Source of the DNA: Choristoneura fumiferana | Lineage: Eukaryota > Arthropoda > Insecta > Lepidoptera > Tortricidae | NCBI RefSeq assembly: GCF_025370935.1 | Contig: NC_133472.1 | Coordinates: 43,869,314-43,933,313, forward strand | DNA: 64,000 nucleotides | Direction: 5' to 3' | Part shown: positions 19,242 to 29,007 of the stretch, piece after piece | How the letters are laid out: the number at the start of each line of letters is the position of its first letter | How positions within the stretch are numbered: position 1 is the first letter of the stretch | Notes under the pieces: model-generated | The model's input: the letters and a program-made list of their open reading frames with translations, nothing else | Told to the model about the DNA's origin: nothing | Database searches by the model: none | Translations under genes and position numbers: made by a program

Positions 19242-20343
19242 AAGCTTCTGGGATTTCTTCATCCTGCACATAATGGTGTTAAACAAGATATTCATCCACA
19301 TAAACTCCTCCATGATCCACGACATGGGCATGTCCATTCACTACGCGGCATTGGCTTGTGATGCCCTCGTAATCTACGACGTGTACGTGAACTTTAAAAC
19401 TGGCTACGCGGACAAAGCTTCCAGGACAATCTACATGGACCCAAGCTATGTTATGTACAAGTTTCTCTCCACAAATTTGTGCATCCACGTGGCTTCTGCA
19501 ATCCCTCTAGAAGCCCTTTTGTTACTCAAGTACGGCAGCAGAATAAACTGCTCGCCGTGCAAGTGCAATATGTTCGTAGTTACCTTACGCATTTTCAGCT
19601 TAATTGGCACAATCAGGTTGTTTGAGGTGTCCAGCATCTACAACAGGGAGCGAAGCTCATACAAGTTAACGACATTCTGCAAATTCCTAAGGACTCTGAT
19701 TCTTGGGATGGTATCAATGTTACAAATGATGACTCTCTCCGACGCATTGAATATGGTTTGCATAATCGTTGAAAAATCTTTGGACAAAAGATCTTACGTG
19801 AGCGTTCTGTTGATGTACAGATACACTATGGAACTGGAAGATGCGGGATTCCTGTTCTTTTCTCTGGAATTATCGAGGATCAGTAAGAGCTTTCTGTTGT
19901 TTGGGTACGGGCTGCGGCCGAATGAGACTACGTTTGATAAACTATCCGCTCTTATAGCCTTCGTCATCGCTTACACGTTTCATATGTGGATTTTCGTGGG
20001 CATGAACAGTTGCTTTACGCGCTTGACGTATTCTGAAGACTTGTATATCACGAATTTGGATCGTACGAAGAATATACTTCGAGCACGTCAGATGCCTGAT
20101 GTTATGCACGATAAGGTGAATGAATATTATCAATGCAAGATTTCTACGTTGGCGTTGACTGAGAAGCAGAATGGATTGTTTGGCGCTTTGCCTAAGGCCC
20201 TCAAGAGAGATATTGTCCTCAGCTGCTACAGGAAACACGTGTTGCGTTTGCCTTTCTTTGCTGATTGGCCGTTTGACGTTATCAACGAAATAGCTCTGCT
20301 GCTACAGCAAGAAGTGTTTTTGGACAAGGATGTTATCGGTAAT
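19242..20343 (+). CDS. Gene 3, exon 2: channel transmembrane core and C-linker
   Basis: Acceptor CTGTTGCAG, donor AAT|GTAAGT; residues 88-455. S1 is SFWDFFILHIMVLNK. S2 ends in DVYVNFKTG (about 134-142). S3 has ASAIPLEALLLL. S4 (about 203-216) keeps only R204 and R213 of the usual every-third-residue arginine ladder, with Ser and Gly between. The pore loop carries the filter FGYG (308-311), as in K+-permeable HCN channels. S6 is about 319-349. The C-linker includes LPKALKRDIVLSCYRKHVL and leads into EVFLDKDVI, the start of the cyclic-nucleotide-binding fold. The product should be a plasma-membrane tetrameric cation channel gated by cyclic nucleotide and possibly by voltage. The first ATG in this frame is M99, not the start. 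Confidence 0.85.
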
Positions 20344-20380
20344 GTAAGTTTAACCACCTGTTTTACCTAATTTGGCGGAT

Positions 20381-20598
20381 ACTGTAAACTGCTTCAACTT
20401 TGCCTTCTGGCCCCAATATTGCCTGATTCCATTTAGAGTCGATAACTTAGCACTCTTATAGGTTTTAAACTTTTATCTACACGGGAATTATTTTTACGGG
20501 GGATAAAAGTTTAAAAACCTAGAAGGGTGCTAGTTATCGACTCCAAATTGAATCAGGCAATGTTGGGGCCAGAGGGCAAAGTTGAAGCAGTTCACGGT
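20381..20598. mobile_element. Foldback MITE, 218 bp
   Basis: ACTGTAAACTGCTTCAACTT pairs with AAGTTGAAGCAGTTCACGGT; GCCTGATTCCATTTAGAGTC with GACTCCAAATTGAATCAGGC. A near-perfect hairpin, 38 bp into channel intron 2. Confidence 0.85.
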
Positions 20599-20604
20599 AA
20601 ATGT

Positions 20605-20698
20605 GAAGCCGTCTCTGTTTGTTTTGTCCGAATAGACGGAGACGGCATCACATTTATCCGTCAACTAAAACTAATCAAGGGATGGTGAAACAGCCTCC
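20605..20698. repeat. M foldback, partial
   Basis: GTCTCTGTTTGTTTTGTCCG, GACGGAGACGGCATCACATT and GGATGGTGAAACAGCCTCC, the right two thirds of the M hairpin at 14283. Confidence 0.65.
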
Positions 20699-20852
20699 AA
20701 ATCTTCTTTTTAAGTACTAAGTAAAGGTGGGAACAACTGAAAGGCTCTAGAGGGAAACTGCCTTCAATCCTTTAGTTAGCTCGTTTAACTTTATTTTTTT
20801 TTAAATACCTACACAAAACTGAATTCGTAGATTTTCTAACAATCATCATCAT

Positions 20853-21003
20853 TAATTTAAGAGCTTAGCTCTTGTCGGTGGAGTAATCGCCACTCTTTTC
20901 GGTTCTCTGCCAGCGTTTTCAGCTCCTGATACGACATGACATTGTCTTTTTCCTTGGCTTGATCTATAAATGACCGTCTCGGCCTTCCCCTGCCTCGCCT
21001 GCC
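20853..21003 (-). pseudogene. LINE C-terminal fragment
   Basis: The minus strand reads GRGRPRRSFIDQAKEKD, MSYQELKTLAENRKEWRLL and a TAA stop, then an ATGATGATG-like tail. GRGRPR..W/F.D and a closing R..W are the usual last residues of non-LTR reverse transcriptases. In channel intron 2. Confidence 0.7.
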
Positions 21004-21337
21004 TTCCAAAATAGTTTAACAATACGAAGCGCAAAATTGGATAATGGAAAATCGACAGCTTGAAATTATAGGTATAAGTCCAAGCAGAGAATGCCAATTT
21101 TAAATATAACAACAAGAAAAACTGCTCAGAGTAAACTGCCCATCCTGAATATCATCAAAACTGGATTCTTGTCTATGGGCATTTCTCTCATTTCGTTTTA
21201 AAAATTTGCGAAAAATTTTTGCGCTAAATGAGTTTTTATGTAATTTAATTGATTATACTTAAAATTAGCAGAAATATGTTTTTTTAATTTCTTTGAAGTA
21301 TGGTAATGACAAATGAAATGTTTCATTACCATGTGAT

Positions 21338-21598
21338 GGCAAACGAGCAAGTGGGTCTCCTGATGGTAAGAGATCACCACCGCCCATAAACATCTGCAAC
21401 ACCAGGGGTATTGCATGCGTTGCCAACCTAGAGGCCTAAGATGGGATCCCTCAAGTGCCAGTAATTTCACCGGCTGTCTTACTCTCCACGCCGAAACACA
21501 ACAGTGCAAGCACTGCTGCTTCACGGCAGGATTAGCGAGCAAGATGGTGGTAGCAATCCGGGCTGACCTTGCACAAGGCCCTACCACCTGCAACCTGA
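21338..21598 (+). repeat. J repeat
   Basis: GATGGCAAACGAGCAAGTGG, GTAAGAGATCACCACCGCCC, CTAGAGGCCTAAGATGGGAT, GCGAGCAAGATGGTGGTAGC and CTTGCACAAGGCCCTACCAC. A closely similar copy is at 55966. Confidence 0.8.
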
Positions 21599-21607
21599 TG
21601 TCATGTG

Positions 21608-21780
21608 ATGTGCCGTGCGAGGATGTGTAAATAAAGCATCTCGAGCACATCTCTGGTGGAAACAGCTGAGCGTAGCGAGGCGAGGTAAATGAAGCGTTTC
21701 TATTGGTTAATGCAAAACCCATTCCTCGGAACACAACCTCGCAGGTTATTGGTGGAATTGGGAACGCAGCTTAAATCCAA
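21608..21780. repeat. Q repeat (foldback family)
   Basis: GTGCGAGGATGTGTAAATAA, CTGGTGGAAACAGCTGAGCG, GAAGCGTTTCTATTGGTTAA and a closing GGAACGCAGC. Related blocks at 48539 and 60003. Confidence 0.65.
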
Positions 21781-21807
21781 AATTGGCATCAGCCTTTGCT
21801 TCCAGGC

Positions 21808-22371
21808 GGATTACTAATTTATGAGCAAAAAACTTTTCCCAAAGTATCACATCCCAAAATATTTTACTCAAATTGTCATTTGGCAAAAAATCATTTGCTA
21901 AAACAACTTATCGCAATTTTACAGTTAGTAAATTTTGTTTTGGCAAATTATTGTTTCAAAAATAATTACTTAGTCATGTTTCATATTACCAAGTATTATT
22001 TAGTCAAATGTATCGTTTGGCATAAAGCACTCTTCTCAAAATATTGCATGGCATAATAACCTACTTTTCTGATAGCAGTTCGTTTCTGTGGGGGACGCAG
22101 TTCTAACTTAAACCTAATCTACTTTTCTGGTAGCAGTTGCTTGGTAACATTTTTTTGGAATATAATATTAGCCAAAAGAAAACGTTTGCTAAATAAACGT
22201 TTGTCATAATAAAACTTGACAATGTAAAATTATGCCAAATGATAATTTGGCCAAATTAATTAAATACAAATTGATATTGCTAAAGATTCTTTTGGGAAAT
22301 TAAACTACTGCGATAAGTTTTTTAGGAAGTGATATTTGGCGAAAAATATTTTGCCGAAACGGCAGTACACC
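21808..22371. mobile_element. 564-bp transposon on the channel exon 3 splice acceptor
   Basis: It is flanked by a perfect 9-bp direct duplication CTTCCAGGC at 21799-21807 and 22372-22380. Its ends form an imperfect inverted repeat of about 45 bp: left GGATTACT..GCAAAAAACTTTTC..TATCACATCC, right (reversed) GGTGTACT..GCAAAATATTTTTC..TATCACTTCC. The interior is a degenerate array of TTTGGCAAA- and TAGTCAAAT-like words, with AACTTATCGCA/TGCGATAAGTT inverted. No coding capacity. An 8-9 bp duplication points to a hAT- or P-type transposase. Confidence 0.75.
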
Positions 22372-22378
22372 CTTCCAG

Positions 22379-22552
22379 GCATACACTCAGAGCGACGGCC
22401 TCGTGATTGTGGAGTCCGGTTTGCTGGCCGTGTATTCCGTGCGAAATGAAGAGACCTGCCACCTGGTGGATGGGGACTACTTCGGGGAGCTTTCCCTCGT
22501 CACCGACAAGGAAATGAGGATGAGCACGATCGTCGCTGCTACCAGCTGCAGT
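22379..22552 (+). CDS. Gene 3, exon 3: cyclic-nucleotide-binding domain
   Basis: 58 codons in phase 0 (residues 456-513), from acceptor CACCCTTCCAG to donor AGT|GTTAGT. It carries the beta-roll and phosphate-binding cassette: GLLAVYSV, then GDYFGELSLV with the FGE motif at 490-492, then the conserved Arg502 in RMSTIVAATSC. By-eye alignment puts Met503 where HCN channels have the Thr that helps set cGMP affinity. The acceptor lies inside the right copy of a transposon target duplication; a second identical acceptor sequence lies at 21799. A one-codon shift of the donor is possible. Confidence 0.8.
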
Positions 22553-22561
22553 GTTAGTGTT

Positions 22562-22672
22562 TACTAAGAAACTCGTTCGTGTCGTGCGGTCCCTCTGACA
22601 CTTATACTGTTTAATACGAGAGCGAGAGGGACGGTACGATACGAACTTCGAGTTTCTAGTTTCGTAGTAGCC
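22562..22672. mobile_element. P foldback
   Basis: ACTAAGAAACTCGTTCGTGT pairs imperfectly with ACGAACTTCGAGTTTCTAGT, and GTCCCTCT with AGAGGGAC. Relatives at 35400 and 56961. It begins 10 bp after exon 3. Confidence 0.65.
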
Positions 22673-22675
22673 GTG

Positions 22676-22871
22676 CAGTGCCCCTTGTGTAACTTTTCGG
22701 TTACAAAATACGTCTCGATCGCGTTCGCGTTAAAATCTCAATTTGTATGGAAACACGAACATCGCAAACGTTCCGCTAGAGGCGCTGTTCGTGTTTCCAT
22801 ATAAATAGAGATTTTAACGTGAACGCGATCGAGACGTATTTTGTAACCGAAAACTTACACTAGGGGCACTG
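22676..22871. mobile_element. Foldback MITE, 196 bp
   Basis: CAGTGCCCCTTGTGTAACTT and TTACACTAGGGGCACTG are end inverses; inside, ACAAAATACGTCTCGATCGC pairs with GCGATCGAGACGTATTTTGT. About 85 bp of stem with few mismatches. Confidence 0.85.
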
Positions 22872-22991
22872 TAGACAACAATCTTAGGTAACCAGCGCTG
22901 GAGGTGCCAAATGATTTCCTATACTTAGTTTGGATAAGTGTTTTAACTAAATATAAAACAAAGTTCAGCTGTCATATTTGGTAGGTACGTT

Positions 22992-23280
22992 TTTAACCCC
23001 CAACGCAAAAAGAGGGGTGTTATAAGTTTGACCGCTATGTGTGTCTGTGGCACCGTAGCTCTTAAACGGGTAAACCGATTTGAATGCAGTTTTTTTTATT
23101 TGAAAGCATGTTTTCTAGCGATGGTAAAAAAAATGTTTTCTTTTATTTTTGTTGTTTAGGTATTCTTATTTTTAAATTTTGTTGTATTTGTGTGTCTGTG
23201 AATGGGAATTCTTTATGTTATATCAAAATCGGTTCAGCCCTTTTTGAGATATTGAACTTTGAAGTGACAATGTCGGTTTC
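22992..23280 (+). repeat. F repeat
   Basis: TTAACCCCCAACGCAAAAAG, AGGGGTGTTATAAGTTTGAC, CACCGTAGCTCTTAAACGGG and TTTGAGATATTGAACTTTGA. In channel intron 3. The 94-codon frame here is repeat-derived. Confidence 0.8.
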
Positions 23281-23424
23281 TCAACGTTATGTTGCTTATG
23301 TTAGAGGTGTGGAGGCCTTGGGGCAACAGAGGAGTGGGGACCCCCTGCCCATACTATTTTCCAAATAAAATGAACAGTATAATTAAAATAATTATGTTTG
23401 TACAAATTACTATAGGTTTTTTTT

Positions 23425-23540
23425 ATGGTATAGGGGGAAAACGAGCAGGCGGATCGCCTGATGGTAAGCGATTATCGTCACCCATGGACACCTGCAACAC
23501 CAGAAGAGTCACAAGTGCGTTGCCGGCCTTAAAGGTAAAG
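23425..23540 (+). repeat. J-like repeat fragment
   Basis: GGGGAAAACGAGCAGGCGGA, TCGCCTGATGGTAAGCG, GACACCTGCAACACCAGAAG and GCGTTGCCGGCCTT. Only one end of the J family. Confidence 0.65.
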
Positions 23541-23673
23541 GTAAAGCAGCGAAAAAACCTCCCCCTCTTTCTTTTGTGGAGGCCCTGTTGTGCTACCCTA
23601 AATCTGGCCTTGATTTATAGTTCAGTACTTGTTGTCCCCATTTCCTGATTATCAATTTTACATTCCTTTTCAG

Positions 23674-23826
23674 ATCCTATTCTTGAGTAAGCAGCACTTT
23701 AGGAAGCTGATGCGGGATCATGCACAGCTGTTCTTCGATATGAAGACAAAGCTAAATTACGCCAACAACAGAAACTGGGAAGGAAACGAAGTTATTGAAA
23801 ACGACATAAATACACATAGGCCATAA
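23674..23826 (+). CDS. Gene 3, terminal exon: end of binding domain
   Basis: Acceptor TTCCTTTTCAG, 50 codons plus TAA (residues 514-563). It supplies the last beta strand and C-helix: ILFLSKQHFRKLMRDHAQLF aligns with the Y-S-L/F-S...F..L....P segment of HCN binding domains, followed by a short hydrophilic tail. The four exons total 1692 nt, exactly 564 codons, with every junction in phase. The protein lacks the long C-terminal extension of many HCN channels. Confidence 0.8.
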   Translation: MLFLSKQHFRKLMRDHAQLFFDMKTKLNYANNRNWEGNEVIENDINTHRP

Positions 23827-23945
23827 GCACAGCTCGAAGAACAGTTTATAATAATGCAATTTATATACATTCCCATTTCTACAGATTTTAATTTCTGTAG
23901 AAAGCCAAATAGAAAAAAATGGTACAATTTAAGTTGCAGTTTTTA

Positions 23946-23951
23946 AATAAA
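23946..23951 (+). terminator. Poly(A) signal of the channel gene
   Basis: AATAAA 120 bp after the stop, the first of three overlapping AATAAA-type hexamers in AAATAAATAAATAAA. Confidence 0.55.
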
Positions 23952-24145
23952 TAAATAAAAAAAACCTTTATTGCCACAACTTAAAATTAAAATAAAAAAA
24001 TGTGGGAGAAAAAAATAAAAATTCGGGACAATAGGTCGAGTCTTAGCAAATGCTGGGCTTGATTGACCCGCGCTGGTTTTCAGACTGGTCCCTGTGAGGA
24101 AGACGGCCGGTCGCAGCGCCTCTCACATTCCAATACTGGATAAGC
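23952..24145 (-). repeat. Possible retroelement 3' tail
   Basis: On the minus strand it reads GGCGCTGCGACCGGCCGTCT, later CAGCGCGGGTCAATCAAGCC, and ends GTGGCAATAAAGG. No coding frame. Assignment is weak. Confidence 0.4.
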
Positions 24146-24166
24146 AAAACAAAAAAAGCATTTGTA

Positions 24167-24400
24167 ACGACCAGATGGCCTAGTGGTTAGAGAACCTGAC
24201 TACGAAGCTTGAGGTCCCGGGTTCGATTCCCGTGTCGGGGCAGATATTTGTATGAAAAATACGAATGTTTGTTCTCGGGTCTTGGGTGTTTAATATGTAT
24301 TTAGGTATGTATCTATCTATATAATTATATTTATCTATGATAAGCTTACTTTGGGACTAGGTCAATTGGTGTGAATTGTCCCGTGACATTAATTTTATTT
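24167..24400 (+). mobile_element. Arg-SINE, intact reference copy
   Basis: The tRNA-like head (24169-24241) matches 11471 almost base for base, including CTGACTACGAAGC and GGGTTCGATTCCC. The body reaches GGTCAATTGGTGTGAATTGT uninterrupted, which defines the empty site for MITE copy 4. Confidence 0.85.
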
Positions 24401-24436
24401 ATTTATTATTTATTTATTTATTTGTGTAGTAGTTTT

Positions 24437-24829
24437 TTAGGGTTCCGTAGCCAAAATGGCAAAAACGGAACCCTTATAGTTTCGCAATGTCTGTCTGTCT
24501 GTCTCCTCGTCCGCGGCTTTGCTCAGGGACTATCAATGCTAGAAAGCTGTAATTTTGCACGAATATGTAAACTATGCCGACAAAATGGTACAATAAAAAC
24601 TTAAAAAAAAAATTATAGAGTACCTCCCATAGACGTAAAGTTGGGGTGTTTTTTTTTCTCATCCAATCTTGTAGTGTGGGGTATCGTTGGATAGGTCTTT
24701 TAAAACCATTAGGGGGTTGCTAAAATTCAGTGATTTGAAATGGCCCACCCGTTTAAGAGCTACGATGCCACAGACAGACACACATAGCGGTCAAACTTAT
24801 AACACCCCTCTTTTTGCGTCGGGGGTTAA
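24437..24829 (+). repeat. E repeat fused to an inverted F repeat
   Basis: 24437-24725 starts GGGTTCCGTAGCCAAAATGG and runs to AGGGGGTTGCTAAAA. It stops abruptly and, after a few bases, continues as F in reverse (CCCACCCGTTTAAGAGCTAC, GCGGTCAAACTTATAACACC). Confidence 0.75.
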
Positions 24830-24870
24830 ACGTTCCTCGCAACACGTCCTCGCGCATCTCTGGTGTAAAC

Positions 24871-25356
24871 GCAGAGTTACGCCACAGTATAACAAGTTTT
24901 CCGTACAGTAGGCCGACGCCTTTGAAGTTGAGCGATACCGCAGCCCGTATAGGTATTTAGGTAAGTACGGTTGTCACAAATTTAAAATTGCGAAATTATA
25001 TAAAACAAAATGAATTAGGTGTGGCATACTTACTAGGGGTAAAAAGTATCAAAATATACTATTTTTGAAATAAAAATCATTTTTTTCCCTACAAAATATA
25101 CTTTCATAGATTAGTAACCGACAAATACTTTCGGTTTCTAGACTCATGCGAGATGAAGATACATGTCGTACCACCATCACCACCACACACCACGCGATAG
25201 CCCTAGAAGACTTGTCCCAAGCTACTAAGAACGGCGAATTATGCAGCTGGGGCTCCTCCCACCCGCGTCCCACCCCTCACGCCCCGCACGATTGCTCTGT
25301 TTAGACGTCTCCGTCGGCTTACTGTAGGGAAACTTGTTATACTGTGGTTACGCGGA
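24871..25356. mobile_element. TIR element, about 480 bp
   Basis: CACAGTATAACAAGTTTTCC near 24883 pairs with GGGAAACTTGTTATACTGTG near 25328; GTACAGTAGGCCGACG pairs with CGTCGGCTTACTGTA. Arms of about 45 bp, no long open frame between. Confidence 0.7.
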
Positions 25357-25826
25357 ACAAAACTTCACGCCAGCTATTCAAATGAAATGATGTGGGTTTA
25401 CGAAAAAACTACTTAGCGCTTATTTTTCTCACGCCTTCGCCCGCTCTGTATGCGGGATGGTTGTGCTTTGCGCCTAACACTTTAGTTTCACTTGTATACG
25501 ATACGCGATTCGCGAACTAAACAGTTTACGTGGCTTTGAATTTACTATCATTGATTGCAAATGGCATACGAGCAAGTGGCAAATTGACAACTCGAAATCA
25601 TTTTTGTTTACACATGCAGTCAGTGCATAATAAGTGGTTGGCCATCGGGATAAGTCAGATTTCAATCGAAGTGGCAAGAATTTCTCATTTAAAGATGTAA
25701 GATTTTCTTAAAGATGGTCTGAATAAGCAAAAAATATGTATTACCCTTAGATGCATATTATGTTAATTATCAAAAATAATACCATAGGTTTTTTAATTTT
25801 CTCAAAAAAATCTATTTTGTTTTAAT
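25357..25826. other. Intergenic, no gene seen
   Basis: Nothing recognised. Confidence 0.5.
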
Positions 25827-26244
25827 GAGGGTTATCGCGTATGAATTCGCCACTAGAGGCGCTAGTGTAGCGTGAGGTCTCCGAAATGTCAAATCTCAAA
25901 GTTTTTGGCTGAGGTACGCGGGTTTATTTAAAATTAGAATAAATTTGTGAATATTTTGCAATATCTGAAATTAATTATGGCAAATATGCGTTCCGGGGCA
26001 ATGAATGTCTGTGTTTTGAGACAGTTTTGTCTTTCGGAAACCTTTGTCCTCCTTTTTCCGAACAAAACGGGACTATGCAACACTGTGGCATGCTCGATAT
26101 TTTTATGGTACGGTTTTAAGGTGTATTAAATATGATTTTAATCTAAACTTTGTTTTCACGCCCGTAATAACAGACTTTGAAAGCCATTCTTAAAAACGTC
26201 ACGCAACAGTGCGCCATCTAGTGAGACAAAAAACGATAGCCCTC
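25827..26244 (+). mobile_element. Family A MITE, copy 6
   Basis: 418 bp; GAGGGTTATCG start, CGATAGCCCTC end; flanks TTTAAT and ATTGG give a TAATTG target. Confidence 0.85.
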
Positions 26245-26744
26245 ATTGGTTTTATTATAATGTAAGAAGACTGTATTACTTACTTTATTCTTTTTTGCAA
26301 GCAGAATACAATTTTAACTTTAATTTGCATGAAGTATTAGTTTTTTTTTTTACTTTAAAAAACAAAATGAAAATTAAACTTTTACTCTGATTTTTTTATG
26401 TTTTTCTCATAAGGGTGTTTTCTAACAATTTTTCATATTTTTTACGGAAAATACTAAATAGTGCAAAATGTCCAAGTGATATTTTTGTAGGCAACAAAAA
26501 TTGGCTCACAAATAGAACCTTCTCTCATGAAGTTAAGAAGTAAGGCAACCAGCCATGCGATTTGGCAGAGCCGACCGTAATTCGATGACTCAATGACATA
26601 ATATGAGTTGACAGGCCAACGGATTTAATAACATTGATTAAGATAGATTAGAAAGTCAGGCGGCGGAGGCTTATCGAAAAAAAACTGGAAGAATGTCAAT
26701 AGCAAACTAGGCGATTGCAAAGCATTTTTCACATCTCATGCTCG
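26245..26744. other. Intergenic, no gene seen
   Basis: Long T and A runs near 26340-26400; no repeat family or exon recognised. Confidence 0.5.
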
Positions 26745-27050
26745 TAAAGTTCGTATTTATGCTGGATCTAGGCGACATAAAATGACTTTTTATGCTCTAG
26801 TGCATAAAGTAAAATCTTCGTCTAAGACCAAGGCAATCAGGTGTAAACAGCCACAAACCAAGAAGTTTCTACATATATCTTTTAATAATTTTTAATTTAT
26901 ATAAAACTAAAAAACAATCAAATCAATCAAAATAGCTCAATAAAACTAAAAATATATAAGCAAGCACTGCTGCTTCACGGCAGGATTAGCGAGCAAGATG
27001 GTGGTAGCAATCCAGGCGGACCTTGCACAAGGTCCTACCACCTGCAAAAC
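26745..27050 (+). repeat. U repeat with a J fragment
   Basis: 26745-26960 (TTATGCTCTAGTGCATAAAG, CCAAGGCAATCAGGTGTAAA) is the inverse of 38270-38460. It runs into a J fragment at 26961-27050 (GCTTCACGGCAGGATTAGCG). Confidence 0.65.
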
Positions 27051-27243
27051 TGTAAAACTTAGCAGCTTTTATAACACTAAAAATTGTTTGAAGTGGTGTA
27101 TGAAAATAATATGTAATTTCGTCGCATGCGCTGCAGGCTGTATGTTGTATCATTATGTATGTTAACCACAGAATTAAAGGTAGACGAATAGAAATGGCAC
27201 GCTAAAAAATGCGACCGCTTAAAAGCCATAATTTAAAGAGGTA

Positions 27244-27372
27244 CAGTCACCAGCATTAATATCTGCCACAGCGGAGCGTGCAAAAATATCTGACACGTCC
27301 TTCCGGCCCTAGAAATAGAGTCGTATCAGATATTTATGCACGCTTGTTGTGTCAGATTGGTGCTGGTGACTA
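27244..27372. mobile_element. L foldback MITE
   Basis: CAGTCACCAGCATTAATATC pairs with ATTGGTGCTGGTGACT; CAGCGGAGCGTGCAAAAATA with TATTTATGCACGCTTGTTG. Same family at 52851 and 61169. Confidence 0.8.
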
Positions 27373-27796
27373 TTACATAATGGCTGCCATCTCTAAAATT
27401 TCGCTACCAGGACAAGACGCGTGAAAACCCCGGATTTTGGAGCCCAAAACCCAGGTTTTTATTAAACTTGGTCAGTAGGTATAATAAAATATAGGCCAGT
27501 CAAATAAGATCCTTATAAATCGATTTAAAGCTTGCTGGAAATTAATTCTTCGAAAAACTCTAATTGCATTGGTCTAAAAATTAAAAATATTTTTAAACCC
27601 GGACTACAAATGAAACCCCGCCCGGACGCTCCCCGGACGCCCTCTAAACTAGGACAAATCCGGGGAAACCCGGACGGATGGCAGCCCTACTATTACAAAA
27701 CTGGAAAATAAAACGAATGTCGCTAAAGAAGGAAGATAGGTACGCCCAAGGACTTTAGTTCATGAGTCACCATGGAACCTTTTTAAAGGAATAGTA
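27373..27796. other. Intergenic, no gene seen
   Basis: Some CCCGGACG-type words near 27597-27680; no gene or known family. Confidence 0.45.
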
Positions 27797-27935
27797 CATT
27801 GTGTCTTAAGGGCGGTAAATAAGGAATTACGAACGAGAGTCTATTAGAAGCCCGAAGTCGAAGACTGAGGGCTTTAATGAGTCGATGTTCGTTATTCTAG
27901 TACCGACCGAGCGACATACAATGTTTTTCATCACA
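27797..27935 (-). repeat. S repeat
   Basis: TAGTACATTGTGTCTTAAGG, GGCGGTAAATAAGGAATTAC and GTTATTCTAGTACCGACCG; related in inverse to 8452-8545. Confidence 0.5.
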
Positions 27936-28004
27936 TTTGCGAGTAAAATTTTATATTTCTAAAAGAAAAAATATAATTGTTCCAAATATTGGCGATACCT
28001 TAGG

Positions 28005-28240
28005 CTGCGCTCTTGGCAGTGCCGCCCTCCCCCTCCCCCTCCCGCAGCATGCGCCGCAACGTGCGTGTGCGTGTGGTCCTGAAGCAGCGCGCGCAGCAGC
28101 ATCAGTACGCACATTGACTCATTTACCGACCTTGGGCTTCCTGACAAGAAAATTTGTACGCGCAATGACACATTTACCGACCACTGGTTTCATGACAAGC
28201 ACATTAAGGTCGGGGGTTTTATTTGGGGGGTTGCAACCAA
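28005..28240. other. GC-rich island with a G-quadruplex motif
   Basis: 28020-28110 is the most GC-rich stretch of this gene desert. CCCTCCCCCTCCCCCTCCC on the plus strand is G3AG5AG5AG3 on the minus strand, a textbook quadruplex motif. It is followed by GCAGCATGCGCCGCAACGTG and an imperfect direct repeat, CATTTACCGACC..TTC.TGACAAG, at about 28119 and 28169. Frames on both strands stay open because of base composition. No splice-supported gene. Confidence 0.6.
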
Positions 28241-28477
28241 GGTAGCCTGCATGTTTAGATACTGTCTACGAGCAAGTGTGATGAAAAAGTCATTACGATT
28301 TATTTATTTATTCCTCTTAATGGCGGCCATAAGGCTTGGGCCAATGTCAGTTAAATTAAAGATAAGTTTATTTGTTAAAATTAATGTGATGTCACTATGA
28401 CGTTTACTGTGAAATGGTTTCATGGTGGCTGAAGAATGAAAGTCTCTTTATGGATAACCTAACCGACTTAGAAAAGT

Positions 28478-28660
28478 TGAACAACCCCCGACATTGTCAT
28501 ATCAAAGTTTGATATCTCTGTAACGGCTGCACCAATTTCAAATGAAACATAGGTAAGAGACAGTGCATAGAATAAAAAAAACTGCATTGATATTGGTCTA
28601 TCTGTTTGACACAGACAGACACGCATTGGCGTCAACGTAACACACCTCTTTAGCTTCGGG
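28478..28660 (-). repeat. F-like repeat, minus orientation
   Basis: AAGTTGAACAACCCCCGACA, ATGTCATATCAAAGTTTGAT and GCGTCAACGTAACACACCTC. A diverged subfamily of F. Confidence 0.6.
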
Positions 28661-29007
28661 GTTAATAAAAAAAAACTTATCATCAATTATACCCGATGAC
28701 ATTTCTATTTCTCTTAGTTCTATGGTGTTAAACATTACATGTTGATTTAGCGTTGCGCGTGCCACTTCCTGCTGCTTTAGTGATAAGTAGGTGATTAGCA
28801 AAGTGGCTTTTGTAACATTATAGAGTAAGTTATGATTAAATGTCAATCAGTGATGACATTATGGAAGTTCGCTGAAGAAGCCATCGACATATCTCGAAAA
28901 ATTATGTAAGTTGAAGTGGTAATAGGCGGGTATTTACTTAACCACACACGAATTTATGGTAAGATTAAATTTGAATTTTTATTCCAATTTTAAATTTAAA
29001 TCTCATT
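28661..29007. other. Intergenic, no gene seen
   Basis: Nothing recognised. Confidence 0.5.

Noticed and set aside
27937..28245. Frames of 70-100 codons on both strands in the GC island
   Set aside because: Open because of base composition; low-complexity product and no splice context.
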